Assembly (NCBI GenBank): GCA_018466975.1
Contig: CM031553.1
Coordinates: forward strand, 434,001 to 498,000
DNA: 64,000 nucleotides
Source: Sparassis latifolia
Taxonomy: Eukaryota > Basidiomycota > Agaricomycetes > Polyporales > Sparassidaceae
Direction of reading: 5' to 3'
The first letter of the stretch is position 1. Every line of letters begins with the position of its first letter. Shown here piece after piece: positions 45,311 to 57,047 of the stretch. The notes beneath the pieces were generated by a model that ran no database searches, had not been told where the DNA came from, and worked only from the letters and a program-made list of their open reading frames with translations. A program made the translations under genes and the position numbers.

Positions 45311-46321
45311 GGGACTAGCATAGGACCCCCGACAATTGGTGAATAGGCCTGATCTGGAGAGGGCAAAAATGTCCGTTGGGAAAAGGCCGTTTCGGGCCCA
45401 AAATGTCCGTGAAAAATTAGGCCTCACCACATTTTTTGCCTCCGCGGTCCGCGTTTCTCTTCAGGTTCTAACCCTAAAAAGGTAATTTTGGGTGCTTCTG
45501 AGCCGGCGGCTACGCCGCCTCCGCCCGCTCTCCCTCGCCGGCCTTCCACAAGCGTTTGTCCGGCCCCGAATCAGGCCGCTGCCTCCCCGATGTCCGCGAA
45601 ATGGCTCAGGCTATCCGGCGGTCAACCCCCTGATTTGTCCGTGAAATACCAGGCATGAGGCTCTCGAAAGTTCAAAATTTGTCCGTAACTGGCTCAGGGA
45701 CCTTCCCCAATTGTCGGGGGTCCTACTAGCATGGATATCGGTCAACCGGATGAATGATCCATGGATAGCAGTTGCGCGGATGTGGATACGGATGCGGATA
45801 CTTTCTCACGGATAGGGCGGATACACGGTTTTATCCACGGTTTTCGCTATACTTTCTGCCGACTCTGTCTCCTTTCATTGTAGCACTCGTTTATACCCTC
45901 TTGATATGCTACATGCCAAGTCTTGATTGTATAGTCCTCTAATAATGAACAATACCATTGTCATTGCCACTACTAAGACATTTCCCACTTGAAATTTTCA
46001 TGCAGCACAACATGTCTTTGCAGACATTCAAGGCATCAATATTCAATGGCAGTGGGCTCTTTGTGACACTCCGCTGATGCCTGAATTCTCAGAGCTTACA
46101 TGGATACTGAAGGCAAAGATGAGAAGTGATGCCGGTGAAATGTTATCAGACTAGTTCAAAAATGTCTATACTGCTCTGTATACTAGACAGTGTACTTGTG
46201 TCATGTTACCCAAACCGTGGATGCATCTGCATCCGTACGGACAATATCCGCAGATGGCGGGGTTTAAAAATATCCGTGGATATTCATCCGGATAGACATC
46301 CGGATGATCCATGCTAGTCCC
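45311..46321. mobile_element. TA-type MITE (Tc1/mariner-like), split by a nested MITE
   Basis: The ends are inverted copies of GGGACTAGCATGGAT, with TA on each outer side (45309-45310 and 46322-46323), as expected for Tc1/mariner-type insertion. The left copy is interrupted by the element at 45322-45724 and resumes after that element's target duplication. Without the nested copy the element is 600 bp. CGGATA/CCGGAT motifs are frequent near both ends and no coding sequence is seen. Confidence 0.65.
45322..45724. mobile_element. 403-bp MITE with 8-bp target duplication (hAT- or KDZ-like)
   Basis: The terminal inverted repeats read AGGACCCCCGACAATTGG in both directions (18 bp perfect, about 22 bp with one mismatch). 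They are flanked by perfect 8-bp direct repeats ACTAGCAT at 45314-45321 and 45725-45732. Internally the motif TGTCCGTGAAA or variants recurs several times. There is no coding sequence. An 8-bp duplication is typical of hAT and of Zisupton/KDZ elements; I cannot decide between them. Confidence 0.8.
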
Positions 46322-46405
46322 TACAATTGCGGAAAATACACCACCTCCGTCATAAAGCTTACATTGTCCCCGGACCTCGCCTTCTGGAAATCGGAGCAGG
46401 ATAGG

Positions 46406-47313
46406 CACTGGGGGCAAAAGTGGATGTTCTGCCTTGGAACAGTGTCTGAACATCCAAGGAACAGATTACATTTTTGGACATGTCACATGTTCTGAACATG
46501 ATAAGGAACATCTAATATGTCTCGCACAATGTTCTATTGGAGAGCATGCTGGAGACATGTTGCATGTACCATTCTGGAACATATAATATGTCTCACACAA
46601 TGTCTCATTGGAGAATGTCCTGCAGACTTGCTGCATGTTTCATTCTGGAACATTTATCATTTTGCTACTATATTCTGGGCTTGTCTCTTGGTGCAATATG
46701 CTCTGTATAATAAGGATTTCCCATGGCCAAACACATTACATTTCTGGCCAACGTTAATCTTCAGAACATTGTGAGAGATGTTAAGTGCTCCTACTCCAAA
46801 CATACAAGATCTTCTGACCACCAAGAACATCTGCAGTACATGTATGATACATACATAAATTATACTAAAATTTTACATGTACTGCAAATGTTCTTGGTGC
46901 CCAGGACATCTTGTATGTTTGGAGTAGGAGCACTTAACATCTTCTCACAATGTTCTGAAGATTAACGTTGGCCAGAAATGTAATGTGTTTGGCCATGGGA
47001 AATCCTTATTATACAGAGCATATTGCATCAAGAGATAAGCCCAGAATATAGTAGCAAAATGATAAATGTTCCAGAATGAAACATGCAGCAAGTCTGCAGG
47101 ACATTCTCCAATGAGACATTGTGTGAGACATATTATATGTTCCAGAATGGTACATGCAACATGTCTCCAGCATGCTCTCCAATAGAACATTGTGCGAGAC
47201 ATATTAGATGTTCCTTATCATGTTCAGAACATGTGACATGTCCAAAAACGTAATCTGTTCCTTGGATGTTCAGACACTGTTCTAAGGCAGAACATCCACT
47301 TTTGCCTCCAGTG
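46406..47313. mobile_element. 908-bp foldback element with arms of about 430 bp, CACTA-like ends
   Basis: The left arm from 46406 (CACTGGGGGCAAAAGTGG) is mirrored by the right arm ending 47313 (reverse complement CACTGGAGGCAAAAGTGG). The centre is a short AT-rich loop near 46850-46870. A 3-bp duplication AGG flanks it. CACT ends with a 3-bp duplication fit the CACTA/EnSpm superfamily. GGAACAT/GAACAT motifs recur along the arms. The same peptide-like frame can be read on both strands, which is a consequence of the inverted repeat. Confidence 0.8.
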
Positions 47314-49601
47314 AGGACGCATTGGACGTTATGGTAGGCAAGTCATACAGATCACAGCGGAAAGTCACTCTCTTCATGCACGCAGTGCGTCTCGGATGCA
47401 CGGTCGACACGGTCACACTGCTTGTCGAACAGAAAACTATGAAAAGAGGATACTCGCTGCAGGTTTCAGTGACCGCGTGTGTGTGCATCTGCTGGACTAC
47501 ACTGCCAACTCTGTTTAGGCCGATTGTTCCATGGCTGAGTCTGTGAGATACCAGCTGTCGAAAGGTCTGGCAGCCAGGCTGCATCCCATCCGAAGGACAC
47601 CTGATTGATGTTCAGCCTCTTGGGATGTCCCGCGGTCTGCTCCGAAATGGGAAGCTGGCCAGGTCACCACCAGGTCCCTGCATCGGGGGAGGTCATCTAT
47701 GTCTCCCTCTGCCCCAAATAAAAAAACTAAGTAGCCTAATGATCTGTGTGATGTCCATAGTGGTAGCTCATGTCCTCAGAAAAGCTTGATTTGAGATGCT
47801 CAATGATCCACCCAAAGGGAGGCTTCACTTGAGCTCTGTTTCCTGAAGTCCTGAGCCAGTCACGCCGCGTTCACTAAGCAAAGAAGCCGAGGCGGAGTCG
47901 GAAAGTCGACGATACAGTCCGTGATGAAATTTTCGTAACACCTCCCACATCTCTTCCTCCTTCACTTTCGACGTCCCCTCGCTTTCCTGCATCTGGGGTG
48001 GTTCTGTGTGCGTGTACCTTAAGGTGAGCCATCTGAACTAATCTGTTTCTTGCAGCCTGAAACCGGAGAGCTGTCTTACGTCGCGCGCAGGTCGTTCGAG
48101 TCCGAGCCTTCGCTGAGTGACGCGCTTTGAGTTGTGTTTGATTCTCACTCACAATATCAGTTTGCAGCGCGTTTCAACCTGAGCGTCCTCAAGCTGTCGT
48201 GCTGAATGGAGGAGATGAGACTCTTGGCAATGTAAGACAGTCATCCACTTGTCTTCTGGGTATTGTGTTGACTTACAAATGTAACCCTTAGATGTAACAG
48301 CTGCTCCGACTTGCGTATCGAAGGATACCGACGAGTCCTTGGACGGACATGCAGTTCCGTACTATAAATAGAAATATATTTTATGAAAATTTGAATTTTG
48401 CATATGTTTTGATCACTGCCCGGAAATATCAATTACTGTAGCGGCAGATCTCCAAAGTCGATCGCCTGAACAAAGTGACCATCTCTCGGTTGTCTGCAAT
48501 TCGGGATCCGCAGACAGCCTGGGGCCCCTCCGAGTGGTCAGCTCGGGGAGAGGTGGTGGTGTAAGCTCCCGGCCAGCTGGGACCTTGGTTAAGTCTTGTC
48601 TAATATGCGTATTCGGTCTGACGATCAGCTGGTGGGGATGTCCTCGTAGCATCCACCGGCCCTCCCCGGGATCTGGCTGATTTCATCTGATATTTGCCTT
48701 GTGCACGAATGGCGTGTACTCGCCACGTCTGTCAAGGCTTCGACTGATTTGTCAGCTGCGAGATGGTCGAGGTGGGTGGACTGAAATTGTACTATGCTTT
48801 CAGCTTCGGAACCGAATTTTTCAGGCCGTTGGGTTGAAGGACTACCCGACGTTCCTCTAAGTCATCAGCTGGGTGCTCAAGCCGTATAACTCAGCAGGAG
48901 TTCGAATTCGGTACTTCCCTTCCGAGAGTATTTGTACCTGGAAGGTGGTATTGATGGTGGGATTTGACAGACCATCGCTCGCCATGGCCCAGTCATTTCT
49001 CCCCAGACGCCACCCACTTCGTCATGACAGCGCTGCAGACCTTGAAGGACGGCTGGTTCTAGACAGCGGCCGTGCCGACGCCCTCCCAATGTTGAAGACT
49101 ATCCCCACACGCTTTGCGAATGGAAGTGGTAAGTAGCCCGTATTGTTGCGAACGGATGTTGCCGCAGTGGGTTATGCAAGAGTGCAAACCCTCTGCACCT
49201 GAAACCTGTGCGCTCCCCATTCCCGAGGTATGACAACAGCTAAGATCGTAAGGAGAACGTTGTCGAGCAACTAGTTGCCTTGTGTGGATGTCTCTCGTGC
49301 AGTGCATTTGGATGTCACAAACAAGGCACAGGGTGTATTTGTATCGAAACTAGAGAAGGTCATAGACCAGCGGCATATTGAGTTTTTGATCCGCCCAATG
49401 CTACTATCGACGTTCTCAAGCAGGACATAAAAAAGGATCCTCAAAGATCCTAAGATATTCAGTCTTCGCAGAAGACCGTTGGAACTGTTTCGTCAAGGCA
49501 CGCGATGACAATTTCTTACGCTGTCAGTCGCAACCGGTGAGCATGGCTGCATATGAAATCATGCGATGTGGCAAGGCAAACACAAGCTGACAGAAAGCGG
49601 T
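47314..49601. other. Long spacer, no gene seen
   Basis: Frames at 47322-47546, 47874-48152 and 48873-49136 have no recognisable content. The stretch may hold remnants of older insertions. Confidence 0.35.
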
Positions 49602-51958
49602 CTACGTCGGCTTAATCCCCAAAAACAGCAGCCCGCGTTTCGCCTTCTCCACCTCCTCCTCGAGAGCGCGCCCGTCTGCGCTCGTCCACCTGTCGTCCTG
49701 TCCGATGTCCTCGACGCTCCTACCCTGGCGCAGTACACTCTCGAACGCCGCCTTGCGCGCGTTCAGCTCCGACATGCGCCGAGGATCCGAGTGCCCCGTG
49801 AAGATGACCAGCGCAGTGCGCGGGGGCAGCGCGGCGTAGAGCCGCGAGAGCTGCTCATCCAGGGAAGAGAGGATGGCCCGCATGTCGGATGGCGAAGTGG
49901 AGGAAAGGGCTGGCGAGGAAGGGAGCACGTCGCTGTTCGCTTTGTTCGTGATCCCTAGAGAAGGCACGGAGAAATCATGAGCAGCATACACCAATATTAG
50001 CGAAAGAGGACTTACAGCCTAACCCGTCGGCGACCGCAGTGAAGCGTGCAAACAAGAAATGGTGTGAGTGAACAGCACCCAGGAGCCCTTCAAAAACCTC
50101 CATGTCGCTCTTGCAAGCTACAGTGGTCGTCGCCTTGGACCCGTGCCATGCGGTAGGGTTGCCGTGGTCCACCACGGCGGTGCAAATACTGCCTGACCGT
50201 GACCTCGCCATGCGCTCGAATATCGACTCCAGATCCGTCTTGAACTCGCCGAAGCCGGCGCCTGCAAAGCTATCAACACCAAAACAACGCCAGTACGAAT
50301 ACCAGATATTGCGACAAACCATTTTGCACCTTCTTCTTGAGGAGATCGAGACATGCACGCGCGTCCTCTTCCGGATCGTGCCCGCCCTCTCCCCTGTTCT
50401 GAATTTCACGGCCGCACCACTTCTTCGTCAGCCAGGCTAGCCCCGGCTTCAGTGGTCGCCCTCGAGGATGATGATATATTACAGCGGTGTCAATACAATG
50501 GGGGTGGCAGATTTTGAGCGCTTTGAGGTCGGATTCTAGGGAATGGCCGACGAGGACGGGAGTGGGAGAAGCGGAGAGGAGGGAAATAATGTGCGATTGG
50601 ACTTCTTCAAATGTAGTAGTTACGGGGTCAAGTGCTTCAGCAGTAATCCCAGACCATCTAAATAAACAAGGTCATAAAAGTACAGAATGTGGAAGCTAGG
50701 ACTGGGCGTACCGAGTGAGATAGTCTTGAATGGGCTTTTTGGGCTTCACGAGCTGATCGAATATGACCTTTCCGGACGCGTAGTCGATCATGCACACTCG
50801 GGTGAGCTCCTTGCCGTCCTCCGTCAAGCACTGTCATGACATTTAGATTAAGGTGGAGGGACCTCAGTGGTGGTCGCGCTTACCATCTCGCAGTCGATGG
50901 CGTAAATCCTCGGAAGACTCTTCTCAGGTATTGTTGGTGGGAAGGGTTCCTTGCGTGGCGCAGGGATCTCCACCCATTCTAGCGGCTTCTCGAACACTTC
51001 CGCGATATATGACGGGACCGGGTACTCGTTCTCAATCATCTGCTCTGTGGTCAGGAGATATCGCAGCGGGGTGCTGTCCTGGTTCCGCTCAGCTAATAGA
51101 CACGAGCACGATTCAGTGCGAAGTGATGACCGCGACGGATGGGGACCTACAAGTAATTCGTTGCATCGCCCGTCTCTTCCTTTCGTCTCCGGTGATTGGA
51201 CCCTGGAAGAACGCGTTGAGGACGGAGTGCATGCGCGTCTGGTCACCTGGAGCTCGTGTTGGACACGCGTGGCTGAATGTAGAGGAGATGAAAGGGACAC
51301 CGTGTGCTAAACGTTCTGCAGGCGAGTCAGGTGGTAGTGGGACGATGAGGGGAAGGTTGGGGTTCGCTGTGGCGGAAGTGGGGAGGGCGGTAGAGCGACG
51401 ATTTCTGGCGTGAGGCCTGGGATGAGAAGCGCAACGACTTTTTGGATCGTGCGTGGATTCTGCGAGAAAGGCGCGTTTCAGGGTGAGTTACAGGGCGAGA
51501 TACAAATTTACATACATCGACCCTGACCCAGCTCGGTGGAGGAGCGTCTGCCACTAGATGGAGCACCAACTCCCGGATGTCCTGGCGAACGCCAGTCAGT
51601 CTCGTTCACTTTAGACAAGTAATGCCTGCACGCACACTGATTCCCACCGCCTCTCTCCGCTTCAGAATCTCGCCACTCGCATACATAAATCTCGGTATTG
51701 GAAGAGCCTGCAGATGAATGGTGACCGCGTCAGCTCTGCATTGCTCGTATCCAATTGAGAGAGAACACACACATCCAGCTTGACCTCCGTCTTCCTGACC
51801 TTCTTCGCCTTGCGCCTCTCGACTTTGGTCCATGCACCATCCTCATTGTCCCCGTCCTCTACACTGAATGGGGCTGCTTTAAATTTCTTCAACGCTGGAG
51901 GAGACGTCATTTGGAGAGGGTCAGGGGAGATAATGGGAGATCCTGGAGACCGCTTCAT
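49602..51958 (-). CDS. DEDDh 3'-5' RNA exonuclease, Rex1/REXO1-like
   Basis: The start MKRSPGSPIISPDPLQMTSP leads into a basic disordered part with KVERRKAKKVRK, a probable nuclear signal. The exonuclease domain follows: YAIDCEM with the first Asp and Glu, RVCMIDYASGKVIFDQLVKP, DYLTRWSGIT, LVGHSLESDLKALK, IDTAVIYHHPRG, WLTKKWCGREIQ, and GHDPEEDARACLDLLKKK with the last His/Asp pair. Family members trim 3' ends of 5S rRNA, 5.8S rRNA and tRNA precursors in the nucleus. The C-terminal extension (to the stop at 49602) ends KRGLLFLGIKPT and includes ALVIFTGHSDPRRM, which resembles the extension in fungal Rex1 proteins. Introns join in phase and the gene looks intact. Confidence 0.82.
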
Positions 51959-52260
51959 GGTAGGAGTTTAATTCCGAACTGCTCGCTTGTTCCGTTACAC
52001 GACTGTAGAAGAGGCGGCGCGGTTCACGCGAGATCGACAACTGGATCAAAAAGGAAAACGCGGCGCTTATATGTGCATGTGATCTCCCAAAACTCGTTGG
52101 AGGTATTGTGCACGATATAGTACTTATGAGCCTAACTCTTCCGCAAGTTTACGCTTTCTCAACCACATGGACCACTGCACCGCAGTTGAAGATCTAGAGT
52201 GGGTCTTCTACAGCCTATTATCTGTCTGAGCGAGATATCTGCTGGCAGAGGAGAGGCGCC
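51959..52260. promoter_or_regulatory. Divergent promoter between exonuclease and JmjC gene
   Basis: 302 bp lie between the two outward-facing start codons, so a shared promoter is likely. No specific element could be assigned. Confidence 0.35.
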
Positions 52261-53757
52261 ATGCCTGTATTGCAGCTCGATCGTATCGAGCCGAGCATCA
52301 CCGCACAGGACTTCTTCACAAACTACATAGCCAAACGCCGACCAGCCATCATATGCGGTCTCCCCGACGATCCGACTTTCCAAGCCCACAAGTGGGTGCG
52401 TTGTCCCTTTGTTTCCCTCTCATCGTCGTCGTAACGCACCATCGATTCGCCAAGGAAGACAGACCTGGACTACCTAGCACGCAAGGCCGGTGATTCGGCG
52501 CTGCTCGTTGAACCCATGCACCCTGCGACGCGTCAGTTCGGAACCGATGTCCAGCGCGTGTCGATGCCGTTCCGCGAGTTCCTCGCGTCGCTCAGCGAGG
52601 ACAGCGAGAAGCCGCACCACTATCTCACAACGCAATACGCAGATGACGACGAGGACTTAGAGACGCTTTTCTCTCCGCCCACGGACGCGCTGATGAACGA
52701 CTTTCCCCGTGTGCCGCGTCTCATGGGCAATCTCTGCCTCCAGCAGGTCAATCTCTGGCTCGGCAAGTCCGCCGACGGGTCATCTTCGGGTCTGGTGCGT
52801 GCTGCGACGTCTGTCGTGGGCAGTTTGGCTCACGCTGCTTAGCATCATGACTTCCATGACAACCTATACTGTCTGCTCCAGGGCCGGAAGCGGTTCGCCC
52901 TCCTGCAGCCCGCTGAGGTGGAGCATCTATACCCACACGGTCAGCTGGACACACTGCATGCGAATGGCCTCATCTCATATGCGGACGCGCCCGTGCGCGC
53001 GGACGGGCTTTCTGCACGCGCAGCATGCAAGGCGCGTGTCCAGGCGCTCGAGCGCAAAATCAACGTGCTCCCGCGCAAAGACAATGGCCACGCGAACACC
53101 CGAGAGCGGCAGGCCCTCCTGGATGCGCTGGACGATGCGCGCGACGAACTCGCCCAGCTCGCGCTCGACTCGGGCGAGCTCGAAGGTGAAATCGACGATT
53201 TTGACGCGCTGGTCGGCGGGTTGCAGGACGAATGCGACGAGAGTGCTTCAGGCGCATCTACAGATCATGATGAAGATGAAGTGGAGCAAGAGGAAGCTCT
53301 AGGTGGGCCCTTGGCTGAGGGTGATAGCGAGCCTGCGTCGTTCTCTCGCATACCTACTGCGTACCTGCACATGCACCTTGGCCTTCCCACCACTGCTATG
53401 TTCCCGACGTCCGCGTCTCTGGATTTTTCCGACCTCGCGAAAACGAACTCGCCGTACATTGTCGAGCTCTCGGCGGGCGAGATGCTGTACCTTCCCGCGT
53501 CGTGGTGGCATGAGGTGACGTCGTCCTCGGTCCTCACAAGATCTGATGGTTCCGCTGTGCATATGGCGTTCAATTACTGGTTCTACCCACCAGACGCGCT
53601 GGAGAGCTTCGAACAGCCGTACGCGGATGCGTTAGTGTGGGATTACCTGAGAGAAAAGGCCAGTAGGGATGAAACCGGTCTGGCGTGGAGAGCGCGGAAG
53701 GGTAAACGGAAGCAGGAAGTTGTTGAGGATAAGGCACTGAAGAAGTTAAGATGGTGA
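52261..53757 (+). CDS. JmjC/cupin-8 Fe(II)/2-oxoglutarate oxygenase, JMJD7/HSPBAP1-like
   Basis: The protein opens MPVLQLDRIEPSITAQDFFT and RRPAIICGLPDDP, as in JmjC hydroxylases of the cupin-8 type. The iron site is formed by LHHDFHDNLYCLLQGRKRF (H-x-D ligands) and, far downstream, MLYLPASWWHEV (third ligand His). Between them is an unusual charged insertion with a predicted helix, VQALERKINVLPRKDN through DDARDELAQLALDSGELEGE, and an acidic run DEDEVEQEEA. The end is basic (KGKRKQEVVEDKALKKLRW). It likely hydroxylates a protein substrate; histone demethylation is less likely. Three exons, two in-phase introns, no defects. Confidence 0.8.
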
Positions 53758-54131
53758 CTGAGCACACAGATCTATCGTGTGTACGTACATCATGGTTTTC
53801 AGAATATGGGACCTTGTCCGTGTTTTCTTGGACTAATGACTGTTATGCCATGCTGTGATTGTAAGCCGCTCATCGGTCCTGAGGCCTGAACGTTGAACAT
53901 CGATGTCTCTCCTGAGCTCGAGATGTTCTGGGCAACGGTGCACTATCTTAATTACTTAATTAGTCAAGCTCGTTGACCAGACCCGAATTCTGTTTCGGGA
54001 TCATAATTTACGTTCCGCGGCGCCCCAACAACTTCGCGCTCGTTCTAATTTACATTGTCCTGTCATATTGAAATTTGAATGCACAGTGCCCGTCGTGTGT
54101 ATACACGGCTTAATGTGTACTCTCCCCTGTA
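53758..54131. other. Spacer left of the Tc1-like transposon
   Basis: No gene is seen. It holds the 3' flank of the JmjC gene. Confidence 0.4.
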
Positions 54132-54162
54132 AGATAGACCCAGTTCAAACCCGACCACTATC
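54132..54162. repeat. Left terminal inverted repeat of the Tc1-like element
   Basis: It is identical in reverse complement to 56813-56843 and sits next to the TA target site. Confidence 0.88.
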
Positions 54163-54348
54163 GTCACACTGTGACACCTCACGTGCAACCCACTTAGCGC
54201 CTGGATAAGTCCCGAAAAGGCACTGAACGCACGACAGCGGCAGGAGCGTCGACATAAAATGAGTCAGCGTTCTCAGTGTATGAGGTAGAAACATAGTGAA
54301 TATACACAAGAATGAAAGTATACAAGATAGTTGAACTATGAATATAAG

Positions 54349-56556
54349 TTATATCTTTGCAGCTTCAAGTTCCTCGAGGATGCTCTCTGGGAGGATGCGA
54401 TGGCCGCGATATTTCTTGCTCGCCCATGCAGCTTGCTTACCATTCAAACCTTTGCGATAAGCATCCATGAAGCGTTGTGCGCGAGTGTAGAAGCTGTGTG
54501 TGATCTGAGTCACATCACATCACATCAGAATTGATGAACGCACTGTCGCATGCTTTCGAGTGGGACTGCATCCAATGCCTTGACCACATTGCGCTCAAGA
54601 TCGGCCTCCAACTTTGAAGGCGGAACTGGCGGTATACACGTTTTGCAAATCCCCAGCAAGGTTCGATAGGATTGAGCTCACAGTGAAATTTCGGGAGAAA
54701 GATCACATGGAAACCACGAGCTTTGCAGTGAGTCTCCACTAATGTCTCGACATCTCGAAAGTCTTGTTCGTTGTACAGCATTCTTCTACAGCAGCATCTT
54801 TCCTGTCCAGGGGGGCATTTGAAACTGGGGCATTCATATCTCAAATTTTGAACACCCTTGTAGCCACGTTCTTCCAAGATATTTGCCATACCCTTGAAGA
54901 GTCCTCGCGCTCGTGACCAGGTGGGAAGTACAAGGATTGTGGTCTGCCATCTGCAAACTTTCCTTCTGTCATTCGCATCCATCGCTTGAGGATCTTCCCA
55001 TCAGTGCCATATACAGGTTTGCCATTCTCGCCAATAACATTTGTCATAACACCAAAGTTTGGAGCGCCAGGTTTTGGTGGGAATTTGGGCATTTTGCGAG
55101 CGGAAAGTGCATCGTCAGCGCGTTTCAGGTGAGTTGGTGCATTGTCGAGTATTATACCATGGTCATCATCTGGATAGTCTCTTGATGCTATGTCCATCAA
55201 CATTGTAAAGTGCTCGAGGATACGTTCATTGGTGAAGTAGCCTTCTCTATTCTTTCCCGGTTTGAAAAGTATTCGGGTTGATCTGGTCCCATCTTTAGAG
55301 CGCCCCCAGCCATAGTCTGCCGAGACAAAGTCTGCCGCCATGATTGATGCGCCTTCTCCCTTTGCCTGCGGCACTGCGGTTTCAGTTTCGTGCACCCAAC
55401 GCACTGAGCGACGATCATTTGCATAGAAGACTGACTCATCATGCCACCAAAACACCATACGGCAATTACGCAGGTCGAGGTTCGTTCTGATCAATGTCCT
55501 CAAGACCATCTCGGCTCCAACGACGTGCGTTATATTCCAGCTCGGCTATTAATGGCAGAAATATTCCCTGCCGGTAATTGACAATGTCTGCACGCTCGTG
55601 TCCATCAACAAATTGTCCATGTGGGGTCTTGCACCAGCGGTAATCCATTGCATGCATCCACATTTGGGCTGTTGAGAGACAAATACCTTTTGTGAGTCCA
55701 AATTCACTCTGTGTCTCCGCACTGTTAACAAACTCCATAACATCCATAGCACGAACATATTTGCCAATACTTTGCAGGTGTCTTCCGATTGCTGATGCTA
55801 GGTCCCCCTTCTGTAGCATTGAGTTGTTCCATTTCCCATATGGATTGGTTGGAAGGTTATGCCGGTCAGCCAAGAATGATCGTGTCCACGTGCGCAAAGC
55901 CTTTGCAATGAAGTCACCTTTCTGGTATGCATATGCAACTTTGAATGATGCATCAATCCAGGCTGGTGGCTCTCCACTGACATAGAACCACAGCAACATT
56001 CTCATCTGCTCCATGCGCCGATGAAGGAAATCATCACCATCAAATGGCTTTGTTCCTTTCCATTTTTCCGCCGTGGCGGAGCAATGCCAGTATGTCGCTT
56101 AAAGCAGAATTTGCATCTTCAATGGTGGGTGGAGGTATGTAGGGATGTGATTTGGATGTAGGGAATGCACTGGCATTATCAGGTACAGTCATAGTGTCCT
56201 CTGCATTTTGAATCTGATATTGTTCCACAACACCTTCGTGGCCAGAGAGTTCCAATGCAAGTGGCCCATGCATGCCAGTGCCGGCGCTCGGTGGTATTGC
56301 CCTGGCGCTGGCACTGTGTGATGTCGTGCACTGCTTATCTGCAGGTGATGTATCCCCGCAACTATCTGCGGTCTGGGCGAGAAGTTCGGAAGGTGGTTCC
56401 TGTAGTAATGGTGAGTATTGTAAGCCTAGATTGCACTAACTTACTCACATTTTCTTTGTTTTCCTTTTCACTATCCTGTCTTTGGCACACTCTTTTTTTT
56501 GCATGGTTCCCGAGGTTTGCAATAGAGCGCCGGTGCGCGAGCTTTCGTTTCGCCAT
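54349..56556 (-). pseudogene. DDE transposase of the Tc1/mariner-IS630 type, frameshifted
   Basis: The start codon at 56556 gives MAKRKLAHRRSIANLGNHAK, followed by a disordered exon and a helical region (KWNNSMLQKGDLASAIGRHL, FGLTKGICLSTAQMWMHAM). The catalytic core shows VFWWHDESVFYANDRR (first Asp), GIILDNAPTHLKRAD (second Asp) and LPKFHCELNPIEPCWGFAKR (Glu). A CPPGQERCCCRRML cysteine block lies before the last motif. Frame changes occur near 56063 (five-A run), near 54900 (GHER to GLFKGM) and near 54620 (QF to PSKLEADLERN). A final intron leads to RFMDAYRKGLNGKQAAWASK and the stop at 54349. This is a common mobile-element family in agaricomycete genomes. Confidence 0.78.
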
Positions 56557-56812
56557 GAAAGTGGAGAAGGATCGTGTCGCCACAGGCAAGAAATGTGGTA
56601 ATTACTTAACATGTCCATATTGTAAAATTTTATCTTATTTCTCTCAGTGTGTGAGATTTCTCAAAAGTCGGAGACCACAATTATTTGAAGCAAAATATTC
56701 TTAATAAGATTGTGGTCCTACTTTTACCTTGAAGGTGATGATGCTTGAGAAATAAGAAATTCTTTCCTTCTCGTCCGCCAAAAGAATGTAAGCGTGACAA
56801 AATGGGTCACGT

Positions 56813-56843
56813 GATAGTGGTCGGGTTTGAACTGGGTCTATCT
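56813..56843. repeat. Right terminal inverted repeat of the Tc1-like element
   Basis: Mirror of 54132-54162, followed by TA. Confidence 0.88.
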
Positions 56844-57047
56844 TACTTCCTCGCTGGATGTTCAGAATAGTTTCCGGTGGATTTTAACTTACAACATGCC
56901 GAGGCCAGTCGGATGCGTGCTAACATTGACAAAGTTTGATCATCCAGGACAACATGCACTGGCGGCACTGATCAGTAGACACGTACCGTATCTTTCCCCA
57001 CATTAGTGGAAGCACATCCTTCCTCGTTGCGACCTTGTATCATCATT
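56844..57047. promoter_or_regulatory. Upstream region of the P450 gene
   Basis: The transposon lies only 204 bp from the P450 start codon, so its right end may sit within the promoter. No element was identified. Confidence 0.3.

Larger units (their letters stand above)
54132..56843 (-). mobile_element. Complete Tc1/mariner-like transposon with perfect 31-bp ends
   Basis: Inverted terminal repeats of 31 bp, beginning AGATAGACCCAGTTCAAACC, lie at 54132-54162 and 56813-56843 and are identical. TA flanks each side (54130-54131 and 56844-56845). The only gene inside is a DDE transposase on the minus strand. Perfect ends suggest that it moved recently or was kept mobile by transposase from another copy, since its own gene is broken. 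Confidence 0.88.

Noticed and set aside
46517..47202. Apparent 85-residue proteins reading MSRTMFYWRACWRHV on both strands
   Set aside because: The same sequence on both strands is a consequence of the inverted repeat of the foldback element.
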